Shown here piece by piece: positions 15,058-22,650 of a stretch of DNA of 40,595 bases. The position numbers and the translations under genes were made by a program. Below the pieces are notes generated by a model, which had not been told where the DNA came from, did not search any database, and saw nothing but the letters and a program-made list of their open reading frames with translations. Within the stretch, counting starts at the first letter, position 1. Each line of letters opens with the position of its first letter. The DNA lies in the NCBI GenBank assembly GCA_020048285.1, contig JAIFMU010000019.1:1-40595 (forward strand), read 5' to 3'. This stretch comes from a bacterium (GTDB lineage: Bacteria > Fibrobacterota > Chitinivibrionia > Chitinivibrionales > Chitinivibrionaceae).

Positions 15058-15708
15058 ATGAAGAAAAAACAGAGTGAGTCAGAGATACTAGCAGAAAGTA
15101 TGGCAATTGTTGAGAATAGTATCAATGAAGAGTTGATTCGCACCACCATGGAAGGCTTTGGGTACGATCTTGCACAATTTCACGAAGCGCAAACTCAAAT
15201 CGCGTTGGTAGAATCACTTCAATCGGAGAGTCAACGTCGAAAAGGGGAGCAGGTTGGCAGTGGAGAGGCGTTCAAGGTCGCTTTGGCTGAGTTGACAGAG
15301 CTTCACCGCCGGCATCGCAAAGCAGCGAAACTCGTTTTTGAATTTCAACCAGAAATAGTGATGAGTCTTGGGCTTACGGGAAAACTTTCTCAGAGCTACC
15401 TTCCCTTTATGGCTTCGGCGGAACTTTTTTATGAACGACTCAGTGCCGAAAAATCCTTGGTCGATTCGCTTGTGCCGATGCAAATCACGGTTCAAATTGT
15501 GGAAAAGATGAAAGCGAAACTCTTTCAAGTGAAAGAGTTAAAACGTGTTCACCTTCAACGCCAAGCGGAATCTGAAAAAGCCACACTGGCAAAGAACAGT
15601 GCCTTTGATTCACTGAAAAAGTGGGTCGCTCGCTACATGAAAGTGGTAAGACTCGCCGCCGCCACGACAGGAAATACGGGAATCGTGTGGATGTTGGGAC
15701 AGAAGTAG
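15058..15708 (+). CDS. Unrecognised 216-aa helical protein
   Basis: I do not recognise a family. The protein is charged and helical throughout with no membrane segment or signal. Notable stretches are GFGYDLAQFHEAQTQIALVE at ~35, ALAELTELHRRHRKAAKLVF at ~75 and GLTGKLSQSYLPFMASAELF at ~105. A Lys/Arg/Gln-rich region sits at 155-180. Repeated heptad-like patterns suggest a helical bundle or coiled coil. No Shine-Dalgarno site precedes the ATG at 15058. A TATAAT at 15049-15054 lies so close that a leaderless transcript, or use of the ATG at 15100, is possible. It lies directly downstream of the 21-bp array. Confidence 0.6.
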   Translation: MKKKQSESEILAESMAIVENSINEELIRTTMEGFGYDLAQFHEAQTQIALVESLQSESQRRKGEQVGSGEAFKVALAELTELHRRHRKAAKLVFEFQPEIVMSLGLTGKLSQSYLPFMASAELFYERLSAEKSLVDSLVPMQITVQIVEKMKAKLFQVKELKRVHLQRQAESEKATLAKNSAFDSLKKWVARYMKVVRLAAATTGNTGIVWMLGQK

Positions 15709-15771
15709 GGGAGAGGTGGGCATTAGATTCATTTCACATAAAATCCCCTGATTTTCCCTTTCCACCGTTTT

Positions 15772-15814
15772 CTTGATCCACATCAAGGTTTAATTTCTAC
15801 TGCTCGGGTATATT
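15772..15814 (+). promoter_or_regulatory. FNR/DNR-type box and promoter of hcp (class II spacing)
   Basis: The perfect palindrome CTTGATCCACATCAAG (15772-15787) contains TTGAT-N4-ATCAA, the FNR/DNR-family consensus. A TATATT -10 element lies at 15809-15814, predicting a start near 15821. That puts the box centre (15779.5) at about -41.5, the class II activation position. Activation by an FNR/CRP-family regulator under low oxygen or nitrosative stress is inferred. Confidence 0.8.
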
Positions 15815-15872
15815 ATTGGAGTACCGCCGAAATAGAGAGCTATTTCCCGGTAATAGATGGATAACAACCATT

Positions 15873-15887
15873 GCGGGAAATTCCCGC
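15873..15887. promoter_or_regulatory. Palindrome in the hcp leader
   Basis: GCGGGAAATTCCCGC is a perfect 15-nt inverted repeat (7-bp arms around one base) about 25 nt before the hcp start. It could be an RNA hairpin or a second operator. No known motif was matched. Confidence 0.4.
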
Positions 15888-15911
15888 TCACCAATAATCA
15901 AGGGGCTTTGT

Positions 15912-17474
15912 ATGTTTTGTAATCAGTGTGAACAGGCAGCGAACGGAACCGGATGTTCAACAGTAGCGGTTTGTGGAAAACCAGCAGTAGTTTCAGATCT
16001 GTTCGACCTTCTTCTCTGGCAGACCAAAGGAATTTCGTACCTCGTAAACGAAGCGCGTAAAGCAGACAAAAAAGATCCTGAAATCGACCGTTTCATTATC
16101 GAAGCACTTTTCCTCACCGTAACCAACGTGAATTTCGATGAAGATGTTGTTGCGACATGGATCGGTAAAGCGGAAGCGATCATGGACAAAGCGGCGGCTC
16201 TTGCAGGAATCGACCGCAACGGTGATGTTCCGGCGGCGGTTAAATGGTCGGCAAAAGGAAAAACTGAAGCGCAATATATCGTTGAAGCTCAGATCCATCC
16301 AATCACAACGTTCCATGCGAATGAAGATATTCAGTCACTTATGCAGCTTCTGACCTACGGACTCAAAGGTCTTGCGGCCTATGCAGAACACGCGGCGGTT
16401 CTGGGGGCAACCGATGAATCAATCTTTGCATTCATCCCTGAAGCGTTCGCGGCTCTGATCAATCCAGCAACAACGCTCGAACAGCTTGTTGGTCTCAACA
16501 TGAAATGTGGTGAAGTAAATATCACCTGTATGGCGATTCTTAACGCGGCTCATATTTCTCACTACGGAACTCCAGAACCAACTTCAGTACCGACGGGAAC
16601 TGTTGCGGGTCCGGCGATCGTTGTTTCAGGACACGATCTCTATATGTTCGATCGTCTTTTGGATCAGGCTGATGCGGCTGGCGTAAACGTGTATACTCAC
16701 GGCGAAATGAATCAGCAGAAAGAGTTTGATGGACAGCCTGCGGCGTTTATCTTTAATACAAACTGTATTCAGGAACCAAAAGCTTCCTATGCAAAACAGG
16801 TATTTACCACATCGGTCGTTGGTTGGCCGGGATGTCAGCATGTTGATGGCTACGATTTCTCTACGGTTATTGCAAAAGCAAAAGAACTTGGCGGATTTAC
16901 GGCGAAAGAGGGCAAACCGCTCATGACCGGATTTGGTCACGATGCAGTTCTGTCTCACGCTGAAACCGTTGTTGGCGCAGTGAAATCTGGGGCGATCAAA
17001 CATTTCTTCCTTGTTGGCGGATGTGATGGCGCAAAACCTGGTCGTAACTACTATACCGACCTCGTTGAAGCAGCTCCGAAAGATTCTATGATTCTGACAC
17101 TTGCCTGTGGTAAGTTCCGTTTCAACCATCTTCAGGAAGAGCTCGGAAATATCGGCGGAATCCCAAGACTTCTCGATGTTGGTCAGTGTAACGATGCGTT
17201 CTCGGCAGTTAAAATCGCCATGGCTCTGGCCGAAGCGTTTGAATGCGGCGTAAACGATCTTCCATTGTCAATTATTCTTTCTTGGTACGAACAGAAAGCG
17301 GTTGTAGTTTTGCTCTCACTTCTTCACCTTGGAATCAAAGGGATCCGTGTTGGACCAACTCTTCCAGCGTTTATCACTCCGAACATTCTCAACTTCTTGG
17401 TTGAGAACTTCGATATCAAACCAACCGGTAACTCAGGGCGTGGAGATCTTGAAGAGATTCTTGGCGTAGCGTAA
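15912..17474 (+). CDS. hcp: Hybrid-cluster protein (hydroxylamine reductase / NO reductase-type)
   Basis: Hcp carries a 4Fe-4S cluster and a hybrid Fe-S-O cluster. It reduces hydroxylamine in vitro and is linked to nitric oxide detoxification in vivo. The 520-aa protein starts MFCNQCEQ, with a Cys spacing of CX2CX8CX5C that fits the class I enzymes of anaerobes. Hybrid-cluster residues are visible later: TYGLKGLAAYAEHA with its Glu, TRGEMN-like THGEMN, NTNCIQEP, GWPGCQH, and CGKFRFN. I choose ATG 15912 (AAGGGG upstream), although the frame extends back to 15816. The promoter has an FNR-type box. A second, diverged copy of this gene's last codons lies at 18144-18173. Confidence 0.96.
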   Translation: MFCNQCEQAANGTGCSTVAVCGKPAVVSDLFDLLLWQTKGISYLVNEARKADKKDPEIDRFIIEALFLTVTNVNFDEDVVATWIGKAEAIMDKAAALAGIDRNGDVPAAVKWSAKGKTEAQYIVEAQIHPITTFHANEDIQSLMQLLTYGLKGLAAYAEHAAVLGATDESIFAFIPEAFAALINPATTLEQLVGLNMKCGEVNITCMAILNAAHISHYGTPEPTSVPTGTVAGPAIVVSGHDLYMFDRLLDQADAAGVNVYTHGEMNQQKEFDGQPAAFIFNTNCIQEPKASYAKQVFTTSVVGWPGCQHVDGYDFSTVIAKAKELGGFTAKEGKPLMTGFGHDAVLSHAETVVGAVKSGAIKHFFLVGGCDGAKPGRNYYTDLVEAAPKDSMILTLACGKFRFNHLQEELGNIGGIPRLLDVGQCNDAFSAVKIAMALAEAFECGVNDLPLSIILSWYEQKAVVVLLSLLHLGIKGIRVGPTLPAFITPNILNFLVENFDIKPTGNSGRGDLEEILGVA

Positions 17475-17496
17475 GGCATCAGCCTCAAGCAGCAAG
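17445..17496 (+). repeat. Direct repeat, copy A: hcp 3' end (pairs with 18144-18195)
   Basis: These 52 bases cover the last hcp codons (DLEEILGVA, stop) and the start of the 3' UTR. They match 18144-18195 at 46 of 52 positions without gaps, including an identical GCGTAAGGCATCAGCCTCAA. After it, 17497-17550 contains REP-like words (CTTGCGGCTTGCGACTTG) that could fold with upstream CAAG words. Confidence 0.85.
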
Positions 17497-17558
17497 TGCA
17501 AAGCCTCAAGTGAAATTCGATTTTCTTGCGGCTTGCGACTTGAATCTTGATTATCAAT

Positions 17559-17586
17559 GGCATCCTCGATTGGGGGTGCCTTTTTT
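17559..17586 (+). terminator. Intrinsic terminator of hcp
   Basis: GGCATCC (17559-17565) pairs with GGGTGCC (17574-17580), with one G-U, and is followed by six T. A near-identical terminator recurs at 18214-18243 after the toxin-antitoxin cassette. Confidence 0.85.
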
Positions 17587-17626
17587 GCAAAAACGGTGTA
17601 TATTTGAATCGAAAGAAGGAGGTGCT

Positions 17627-17863
17627 ATGACCGCTCTACAAAAATTGGTTGAAACCTATGAACAACTTCCCGAAGAGCTTCAGATCGAACTATTAGATTT
17701 TACCGGCTATCTTGCTCAGAAAAACCGTCTTGACAGGGAACATAAAAGAGCGGAACTCGATGAGATGATTCGGAGAGATGGCCAGATGGATGAAGATCCT
17801 TCCTGTGTTATTGAGTACGATGACATGATGAAACGGATTCAACATGATTTTAAACTCTCATAA
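17627..17863 (+). CDS. Antitoxin-like addiction-module protein (DUF2281-like)
   Basis: The 78-aa protein begins MTALQKLVETYEQLPEELQI and continues LLDFTGYLAQK, resembling the helical DUF2281-type antitoxins paired with RelE/ParE toxins. The rest is charged (RAELDEMIRRDGQMDEDPS). A strong AAGGAGGT site (17615-17622) precedes the ATG at 17627. The toxin frame starts at 17844 and overlaps the antitoxin end by 20 nt, as in many toxin-antitoxin operons. Role: to bind and neutralise the toxin and probably repress the operon, inferred from family and layout. The toxin itself is frameshifted. Confidence 0.75.
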   Translation: MTALQKLVETYEQLPEELQIELLDFTGYLAQKNRLDREHKRAELDEMIRRDGQMDEDPSCVIEYDDMMKRIQHDFKLS

Positions 17864-18136
17864 TCAGCTTGATCATGATCTGCGACTTATTCTCACGCAA
17901 TATCAATGCATTTCAGAAGTTCTTGCTCGCCGTTTTTTCAACGAGTATAAAGCCGTAATCGACAACATTAAGTTCATGCCAGAACAGTGGCCGATTGTCG
18001 ATTCAAATCTTCGACAGGCCTTCTTACAAAATTTCCCTATCTCATTTACTATCGAATCATCGCCGACGATCATATTCGCATTGTCGGTGTGAAACATCAA
18101 AAGAGAGATCCTGAGATTTTTCGATCACTGGAGTGA
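17844..18136 (+). pseudogene. RelE/ParE-family toxin, frameshifted
   Basis: From ATG 17844 the frame encodes a RelE/ParE-like N-terminus (SEVLARRFFNEYKAVIDNI, MPEQWPIV) up to RQAFLQ near 18027. It then runs off into a spurious frame ending at 18092. The family C-terminus continues in the next frame: KFPYLIYYRII, HIRIVGVKHQKRDPEIF, stop at 18134-18136. The join falls at the A4 run 18028-18031; one extra A would give an uninterrupted 97-98-residue toxin. The gene is therefore inactivated, or read through by slippage at the A-run, or affected by a sequencing error. The antitoxin looks intact. Confidence 0.8.
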
Positions 18137-18143
18137 CCTCTGT

Positions 18144-18195
18144 GATCTAAAAGATATTCTTGGCGCAGCGTAAGGCATCAGCCTCAAACAACAAG
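18144..18195 (+). repeat. Direct repeat, copy B: diverged second hcp 3' end
   Basis: Eight bases after the toxin stop, the sequence encodes DLKDILGAA and a stop (18144-18173), then the hcp 3' UTR start. Compared with hcp (DLEEILGVA) the changes lie partly at third positions, so this copy probably evolved as coding sequence in another hcp gene before arriving here. Together with the terminator at 18214-18243 it duplicates the whole hcp terminus. Confidence 0.85.
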
Positions 18196-18213
18196 CTTAC
18201 AGCAAAAAGAGAA

Positions 18214-18243
18214 AGGCATCCTCGAATCGGGGGTGCCTTTTTT
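18214..18243 (+). terminator. Second copy of the hcp-type terminator
   Basis: GGCATCC (18215-18221) and GGGTGCC (18231-18237), then a T6 run. The loop differs slightly from the copy at 17559-17586. It ends the toxin-antitoxin unit. Confidence 0.85.
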
Positions 18244-18335
18244 GTTCAGATGACCGAACCTTGAAATTTCAGCGGGCAAAACCTATTTTCGCGCGTGAAA
18301 TCTACGTCAATTGTTCAATAGCTTGTGAGGTTCCT

Positions 18336-18941
18336 ATGTCAATTTTTTCTATTATTTCGATTCCTCTGATCTCTGCGTTTATCGGCTGGCTCACCAATTT
18401 TGTGGCGATCAAAATGCTTTTCCGGCCCCATTCGCCAATCAAAATTCTTGGTTTTACCTTTCACGGGATTCTTCCGCGAAGAAAAGCAGATCTGGCAGTT
18501 CAGATTGGTCAAACTGTGGAGTCTGAACTGATTTCTCACGATGATATTCGCAAGGCTGTAGACAATCCCGAATTTCATAAACAGCTCAGTTCATCCGTAA
18601 TAGGCGCGATTGAAACGGTAATCGTGACAAAACTTGGTTCAAATCCTATGCTCGCCATGTTTTTATCCGGTGATCTTATGAATTCAATCAAACAGATGCT
18701 CGCGGACGAAGTGGAAAAAGAGGTTCCACAGTTTATGGAGCAGATGTTTGAAAAAATGGAGCAGTACATCGATTTCAAAGAGCTTGTTGAACGCAAGGTG
18801 AACGAGTTCGATATGGATCGCCTTGAAAAAATCGTCTACGAAATCGCCGGCAAAGAGCTGAAAACAATTGAAAATCTTGGCGGCGTGCTCGGGTTTCTTG
18901 TGGGGCTAGTGCAGTTGGCAATTTTTGCAATCGCTCGATAA
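18336..18941 (+). CDS. DUF445 family membrane protein
   Basis: The 201-aa protein has an N-terminal membrane segment (SIISIPLISAFIGWLTNFVA). It is followed by the DUF445 signature WLTNFVAIKMLFRP, and by GFTFHGILPRRKADLAVQIG. The central part is amphipathic helical (LADEVEKEVPQFMEQMFEKM). The end is a second hydrophobic helix (GGVLGFLVGLVQLAIFAIA) that would anchor it back in the membrane. It is about half the length of YheB-type members. The ATG at 18336 has GTGAGG upstream and is preferred over the frame opening at 18261. Function of the family is unknown. It is followed by the Bat operon after a 90-bp gap. Confidence 0.82.
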   Translation: MSIFSIISIPLISAFIGWLTNFVAIKMLFRPHSPIKILGFTFHGILPRRKADLAVQIGQTVESELISHDDIRKAVDNPEFHKQLSSSVIGAIETVIVTKLGSNPMLAMFLSGDLMNSIKQMLADEVEKEVPQFMEQMFEKMEQYIDFKELVERKVNEFDMDRLEKIVYEIAGKELKTIENLGGVLGFLVGLVQLAIFAIAR

Positions 18942-19032
18942 TTTGTTTGAACACCAGTGACTTGAAATGAGGGGACGAATCGGTTCCCATTCTGCTTAAG
19001 GCTTTTACAACGAAAAGGAGACGAGATCGTTT

Positions 19033-19885
19033 ATGAATAGATGTGTACTTTTTCTGTTGATTATCGCGACATTTCCACTCTGTGCAGCTGAAATTATCAG
19101 CCAGAAAATTCCCGATTCCACGGTGGTTCACGCACCGTTCGCGCTGGAAGTTATCATTAAAACCGCTCCCAACGAAAAGATCATTCCTGCTGATACGGCG
19201 GGGTGGCAGAAAACATTGCTGATCAATGCGCTGTACGATTCCCGCCATGAATATCTACGTGGTTCCGGCGATTTCTGGCGGAAAATCGGACACGCTGAAA
19301 ACTGCTCAGAAAATAGTCGTCGTTGCCAGTGCAATCACGGACACGGGGAAAGTCAGTTCCGCTGAGTTTGGCGATCCCATGGAAGCAGGAAAATTTCCGA
19401 TCAAAAAAGTTCTTGGATTCTTGGGGATGGTTTTACTCGCAGCGGCAGTGCTTGTCGGAATAATTGTGTTAATTCTAAAGTTAACCCAACATAGAAAAAA
19501 CAAGTTGTATTGGGGAATGCAACAGATTCCACCCTACGATGAAGCGATGGAAGCCTTGGCATTGATTGAAGAGAAAAAACTTATTGAAACAGGTGAACTC
19601 CGAAAAGTCGTGTTTCTTCTTTCTGAAATTCTAAAACGATATATTGGCCGTAGGTATGAGTGTGAAGTTCAAGAATCGACCTCGTCGGAATTCCGGAAAT
19701 GGATTTCACGTGCGCCACTGGAACGCGAACAGAAAAACGTGCTCGAACGGTTTATCGCCGAAACTGATCCTATGAAATTTGCCAATATCATGCCGAGCCT
19801 CTCCGCCGTTGGGTCACTGCTCAACGATGTGAAATCATTTGTTATCGATACGAAACCGGTAGAAATTTCCAAGGAGGAGAAATGA
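19033..19885 (+). pseudogene. Bat-operon leading gene (signal peptide, Ig-like domain, TM, cytoplasmic tail), frameshifted
   Basis: From ATG 19033 (AAAAGGAG upstream) the frame gives a signal peptide and the start of a beta-sandwich (PDSTVVHAPFALEVIIK). It derails after ALYDS near 19242. The next frame continues with TIPAMNIYVV, then DTLKTAQKIVVVASAITDTG, a membrane helix (GFLGMVLLAAAVLVGIIVLI) and a helical cytoplasmic part to 19885. Proteins of this layout precede BatA in many operons. The octamer ACGATTCC (19235-19242) is read as '.AC GAT TCC' (YDS) in one frame and 'ACG ATT CC' (TIP) in the other. A deletion between two copies of it would explain the break. The downstream frame could still be made from ATG 19226. 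Confidence 0.7.
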
Positions 19886-20892
19886 GATTCGCTGATCCTC
19901 ACGCCTTTTGGCTCTTGCTGATTCTTATCCCGTTGACGATTTTCTATTTTCTACGAGAAAAAAAAGGTTCCGGGGCTGTGCGGTTTTCCGATACTTCCTC
20001 GCTAAAAGATCTTCCCATTCCGCTCACGGTGAGATTGCGTCATCTCATGTTTTTGCTTCGCTGTATCGCCGTGATTCTTCTGACAATTGCATTGGCGCGA
20101 CCTCAACACGGATCGACTTACGAAGAAGTTACCAGCGAAGGCGTGGACATCATGTTGGTCATGGACGTATCGACTTCCATGCAGGCACTTGATTTTCAAC
20201 CGAAAAACCGTCTCGAAGTAGAAAAAACGCGACTCAAGGAGTTCGTTGCCGGTCGCGAACAGGATCGCATCGGATTGGTTCTCTTTGCGGGACGAGCATT
20301 TACGAAATGTCCACTTACGTTGGATTATGATCTTTTGTATCGCTTTATCGATGGCGTAGACTTTGGCCAAATGACCGAAGAGAACGCCACGGCGATCGGA
20401 ACAGCCATCGCCACCGGTGCGAATCGTCTTCGCGAAGCAAAGTCGAAAAGCAAGGTGATGATTCTCGCCACGGATGGATCGAATAACAGTGGTGACATTA
20501 CGCCGGAAATCGCCGCCAAAGCCGCCGGTGCGGTGGGGATAAAAATCTACACAATCGGTATCGGGCGCGAGGGGGATGTTCCTTACCCGGTAACCATGGT
20601 CGATCCATTTACGGGACAAACACATACGCAGATTCAAAATGTCCCATCGGACATCGATATGAAAACGCTCGAAAAGATCGCCGCTCTCACTGGCGGTGAA
20701 TCGTTTCGCGCGCAGAACAGTGAAGAGTTGAAAAATATCTACGCAATTATCGATAAAATGGAAAAGAGCGAAGTGAAAACCAAGCAGTATACGCGGTGGC
20801 GCGAACTGTTCTATCCGTGGCTCATTGCCGGTTTTGCGCTCCTTCTCCTCGAATTTATTCTTCGCCAAACCCGTTTCCGGAGGATTCCATGA
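19882..20892 (+). CDS. batA: BatA: membrane-anchored von Willebrand A protein
   Basis: The 336-aa protein has two N-terminal membrane helices (FWLLLILIPLTIFYFL; LMFLLRCIAVILLTIALARP). A VWA domain (~88-290) follows, with an intact MIDAS motif DVSTSM, then conserved TDGSNNSGD. A last membrane helix lies near the C-terminus. Bat proteins were named for Bacteroides aerotolerance; in several species they form an inner-membrane/periplasmic complex linked to stress resistance. The ATG overlaps the end of the leading gene (ATGA, 19882-19885) and AAGGAGG precedes it. All five Bat genes are coupled by overlaps. Confidence 0.92.
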   Translation: MRFADPHAFWLLLILIPLTIFYFLREKKGSGAVRFSDTSSLKDLPIPLTVRLRHLMFLLRCIAVILLTIALARPQHGSTYEEVTSEGVDIMLVMDVSTSMQALDFQPKNRLEVEKTRLKEFVAGREQDRIGLVLFAGRAFTKCPLTLDYDLLYRFIDGVDFGQMTEENATAIGTAIATGANRLREAKSKSKVMILATDGSNNSGDITPEIAAKAAGAVGIKIYTIGIGREGDVPYPVTMVDPFTGQTHTQIQNVPSDIDMKTLEKIAALTGGESFRAQNSEELKNIYAIIDKMEKSEVKTKQYTRWRELFYPWLIAGFALLLLEFILRQTRFRRIP

Positions 20893-21911
20893 AATTTGGT
20901 GCACCGCTCTGGTTCTGGGCATTTCTCGCCCTTCCGTTGATCTTTTTTCTCTACGTTCGCTTGGCCGTGTTGCGTCAAAGAGCATTGGATCGTTTTGCCG
21001 AAACAAAATTGATGCGTCGTCTTTTGCCGGAAGAGTCCTTTTCATTTCGCCCGCTGAAAGCGATTCTCTTTATGATCGCCTACGCCTTTTTGGTGGTTTC
21101 CCTCGCGCGGCCTCAGTTTGGTGTTCATGCGGAACAGATGGAACGAAAAGGTGTTGACGTTATCGTGGCACTGGATATTTCCAATTCTATGCTCGCCGAA
21201 GATGTTATTCCCAACCGCATTCGCCGCGCAAAGTTTGAAATCGAACGGATGATCGATCTTCTTTCCGGCGACCGAATCGGCCTTGTGGTGTTCGCCGGAG
21301 AAAGTTTTGTTCAGACTCCTATGACCCTCGATTACGGTGCGGCAAAACTGTTCCTCGATGCGGTGAGCACCGACTGGATCTCGTCGCAGGGAACAAATCT
21401 GGCCGGAGCAATCGAAATGGCGCGCAAATCCTATCCTTCAAAAACCGGAGCGGGAAAAGTGCTTATTATTATTTCCGACGGTGAAGAACAGACCGGCGAC
21501 GGCAAAGCTGCCGCTCAGGCGGCGGCCAAGGAAGGAATTGCGATCTACACAATCGGTGTCGGTTCTGAAAAGGGCGTGCCGATCCCCGTGAGTAAAAGTA
21601 CGAACAGCGTGGAGTATAAAAAGGATGCCAGTGGTCAGATCGTTATGACTAAGCTCAATCCCAAAATACTCGAAGAGATCGCTCACTTTGGCGGCGGAAG
21701 CTATTTCGCCGCCGGCGTTGATCTCAATCTGAGCGACATTTACAAAGAGATTGCCAAAATGGAAAAGACCAGTTTTGGCGAAGGAAAACAGATTCGCTAC
21801 AAGGAACAGTATCAGCTCTTTCTGTTGATCGCGCTCCTGATGTTCCTCGGAGAATTCCTTCTTCCCGACTATATTCAAACCAAAAAAGTGTGGAGGGGAC
21901 GTTTTGCATAA
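20889..21911 (+). CDS. batB: BatB: second membrane-anchored von Willebrand A protein
   Basis: The 340-aa protein repeats the BatA architecture. It has two N-terminal membrane helices, a VWA domain with MIDAS motif DISNSM and conserved SDGEEQTGDG, and a C-terminal membrane helix (YQLFLLIALLMFLGEFLL). The start at 20889 shares ATGA with the batA stop and has CCGGAGG upstream. It and BatA share the ALARPQ/SLARPQ motif after TM2 and probably arose by duplication and form a heteromer. The metal-binding site appears intact in both. Confidence 0.92.
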   Translation: MKFGAPLWFWAFLALPLIFFLYVRLAVLRQRALDRFAETKLMRRLLPEESFSFRPLKAILFMIAYAFLVVSLARPQFGVHAEQMERKGVDVIVALDISNSMLAEDVIPNRIRRAKFEIERMIDLLSGDRIGLVVFAGESFVQTPMTLDYGAAKLFLDAVSTDWISSQGTNLAGAIEMARKSYPSKTGAGKVLIIISDGEEQTGDGKAAAQAAAKEGIAIYTIGVGSEKGVPIPVSKSTNSVEYKKDASGQIVMTKLNPKILEEIAHFGGGSYFAAGVDLNLSDIYKEIAKMEKTSFGEGKQIRYKEQYQLFLLIALLMFLGEFLLPDYIQTKKVWRGRFA

Positions 21912-22650
21912 GTCACTACTGATACTTCTAACCGCCGTGGCATTTGCCTGTTCTGCCGATCTCTGGTGGAACACTAAAAAAGGAACGAAGCTCTACAAAA
22001 AGGGCAAATATGATAAAGCGCAACAGCAGTTTGATCTGGCTTCTGCTGCAACGCCAGCGTCGCAGGAAGCGCAGTTCAACCGCGCACTGAACATGGCGCG
22101 TACCGGAAAAGTGGGCGAAGCAAAGCAAATTCTGTCGGGGCTGAAATTTGACAATCCGGCAAAAGCGGCGGAATTGGCATATACAACTGCGCGAGTAAAT
22201 GAGATCGAAGGGGATTTGGCGGTTCAGAAAAAGGATTTTGGCACCGCACGCACCGCCTACACCGAAGCGCTTCGCCAAAATGTGAAAGCGCTTAAAGCTA
22301 ATCCTCTTCACAAAGGATCGCTAAAAAATGCTGAGATAGCGGGAAGAAAACTCGCGTCGCTTCCGCAAGATAAAAACGATGACAAAAAAGATAAGCAAAA
22401 CAAAGATCAGCAGAATCAAAATAAGGATCAAAATAAGGACCAGAAAAAAGATGATCAGAAACAGGATAAGAACGATCCTAAAAATGATCAAAATAAAGAG
22501 AAGAAAGATCAACCAAAGCCGAATGAACCAAAAGAGGATCCGAATCAGCAAAATGCCGCAGCTCTTTTGGACAAATACGGCGATGATGCCAAAGATCTGA
22601 GCAAACCGCCGGTGAAAAAAGGGAAACGTTCTGGCGGGAAGGATTGGTAA
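21904..22650 (+). CDS. batC: BatC: TPR protein with Lys/Asp/Gln/Asn-rich tail
   Basis: The 248-aa protein starts at a TTG (21904) with GGAGGGG upstream, overlapping the batB stop by 8 nt. The N-terminal signal (LLILLTAVAFAC) could be cleaved as a lipoprotein at Cys16 or by signal peptidase I. TPR-like helices (LYKKGKYDKAQQQFDLA; EAQFNRALNMARTG) occupy ~25-140. Residues ~160-225 are a low-complexity K/D/Q/N run typical of BatC. The end carries the conserved LLDKYGDDAKD motif. It probably scaffolds the periplasmic side of the Bat complex. Confidence 0.88.
   Translation: MHKSLLILLTAVAFACSADLWWNTKKGTKLYKKGKYDKAQQQFDLASAATPASQEAQFNRALNMARTGKVGEAKQILSGLKFDNPAKAAELAYTTARVNEIEGDLAVQKKDFGTARTAYTEALRQNVKALKANPLHKGSLKNAEIAGRKLASLPQDKNDDKKDKQNKDQQNQNKDQNKDQKKDDQKQDKNDPKNDQNKEKKDQPKPNEPKEDPNQQNAAALLDKYGDDAKDLSKPPVKKGKRSGGKDW

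Noticed and set aside
20002-21045. 347-codon open frame antisense to batA and batB
   Set aside because: BatA and BatB are clear families on the plus strand; the antisense frame has an unnatural His/Arg/Phe-rich composition typical of a shadow.
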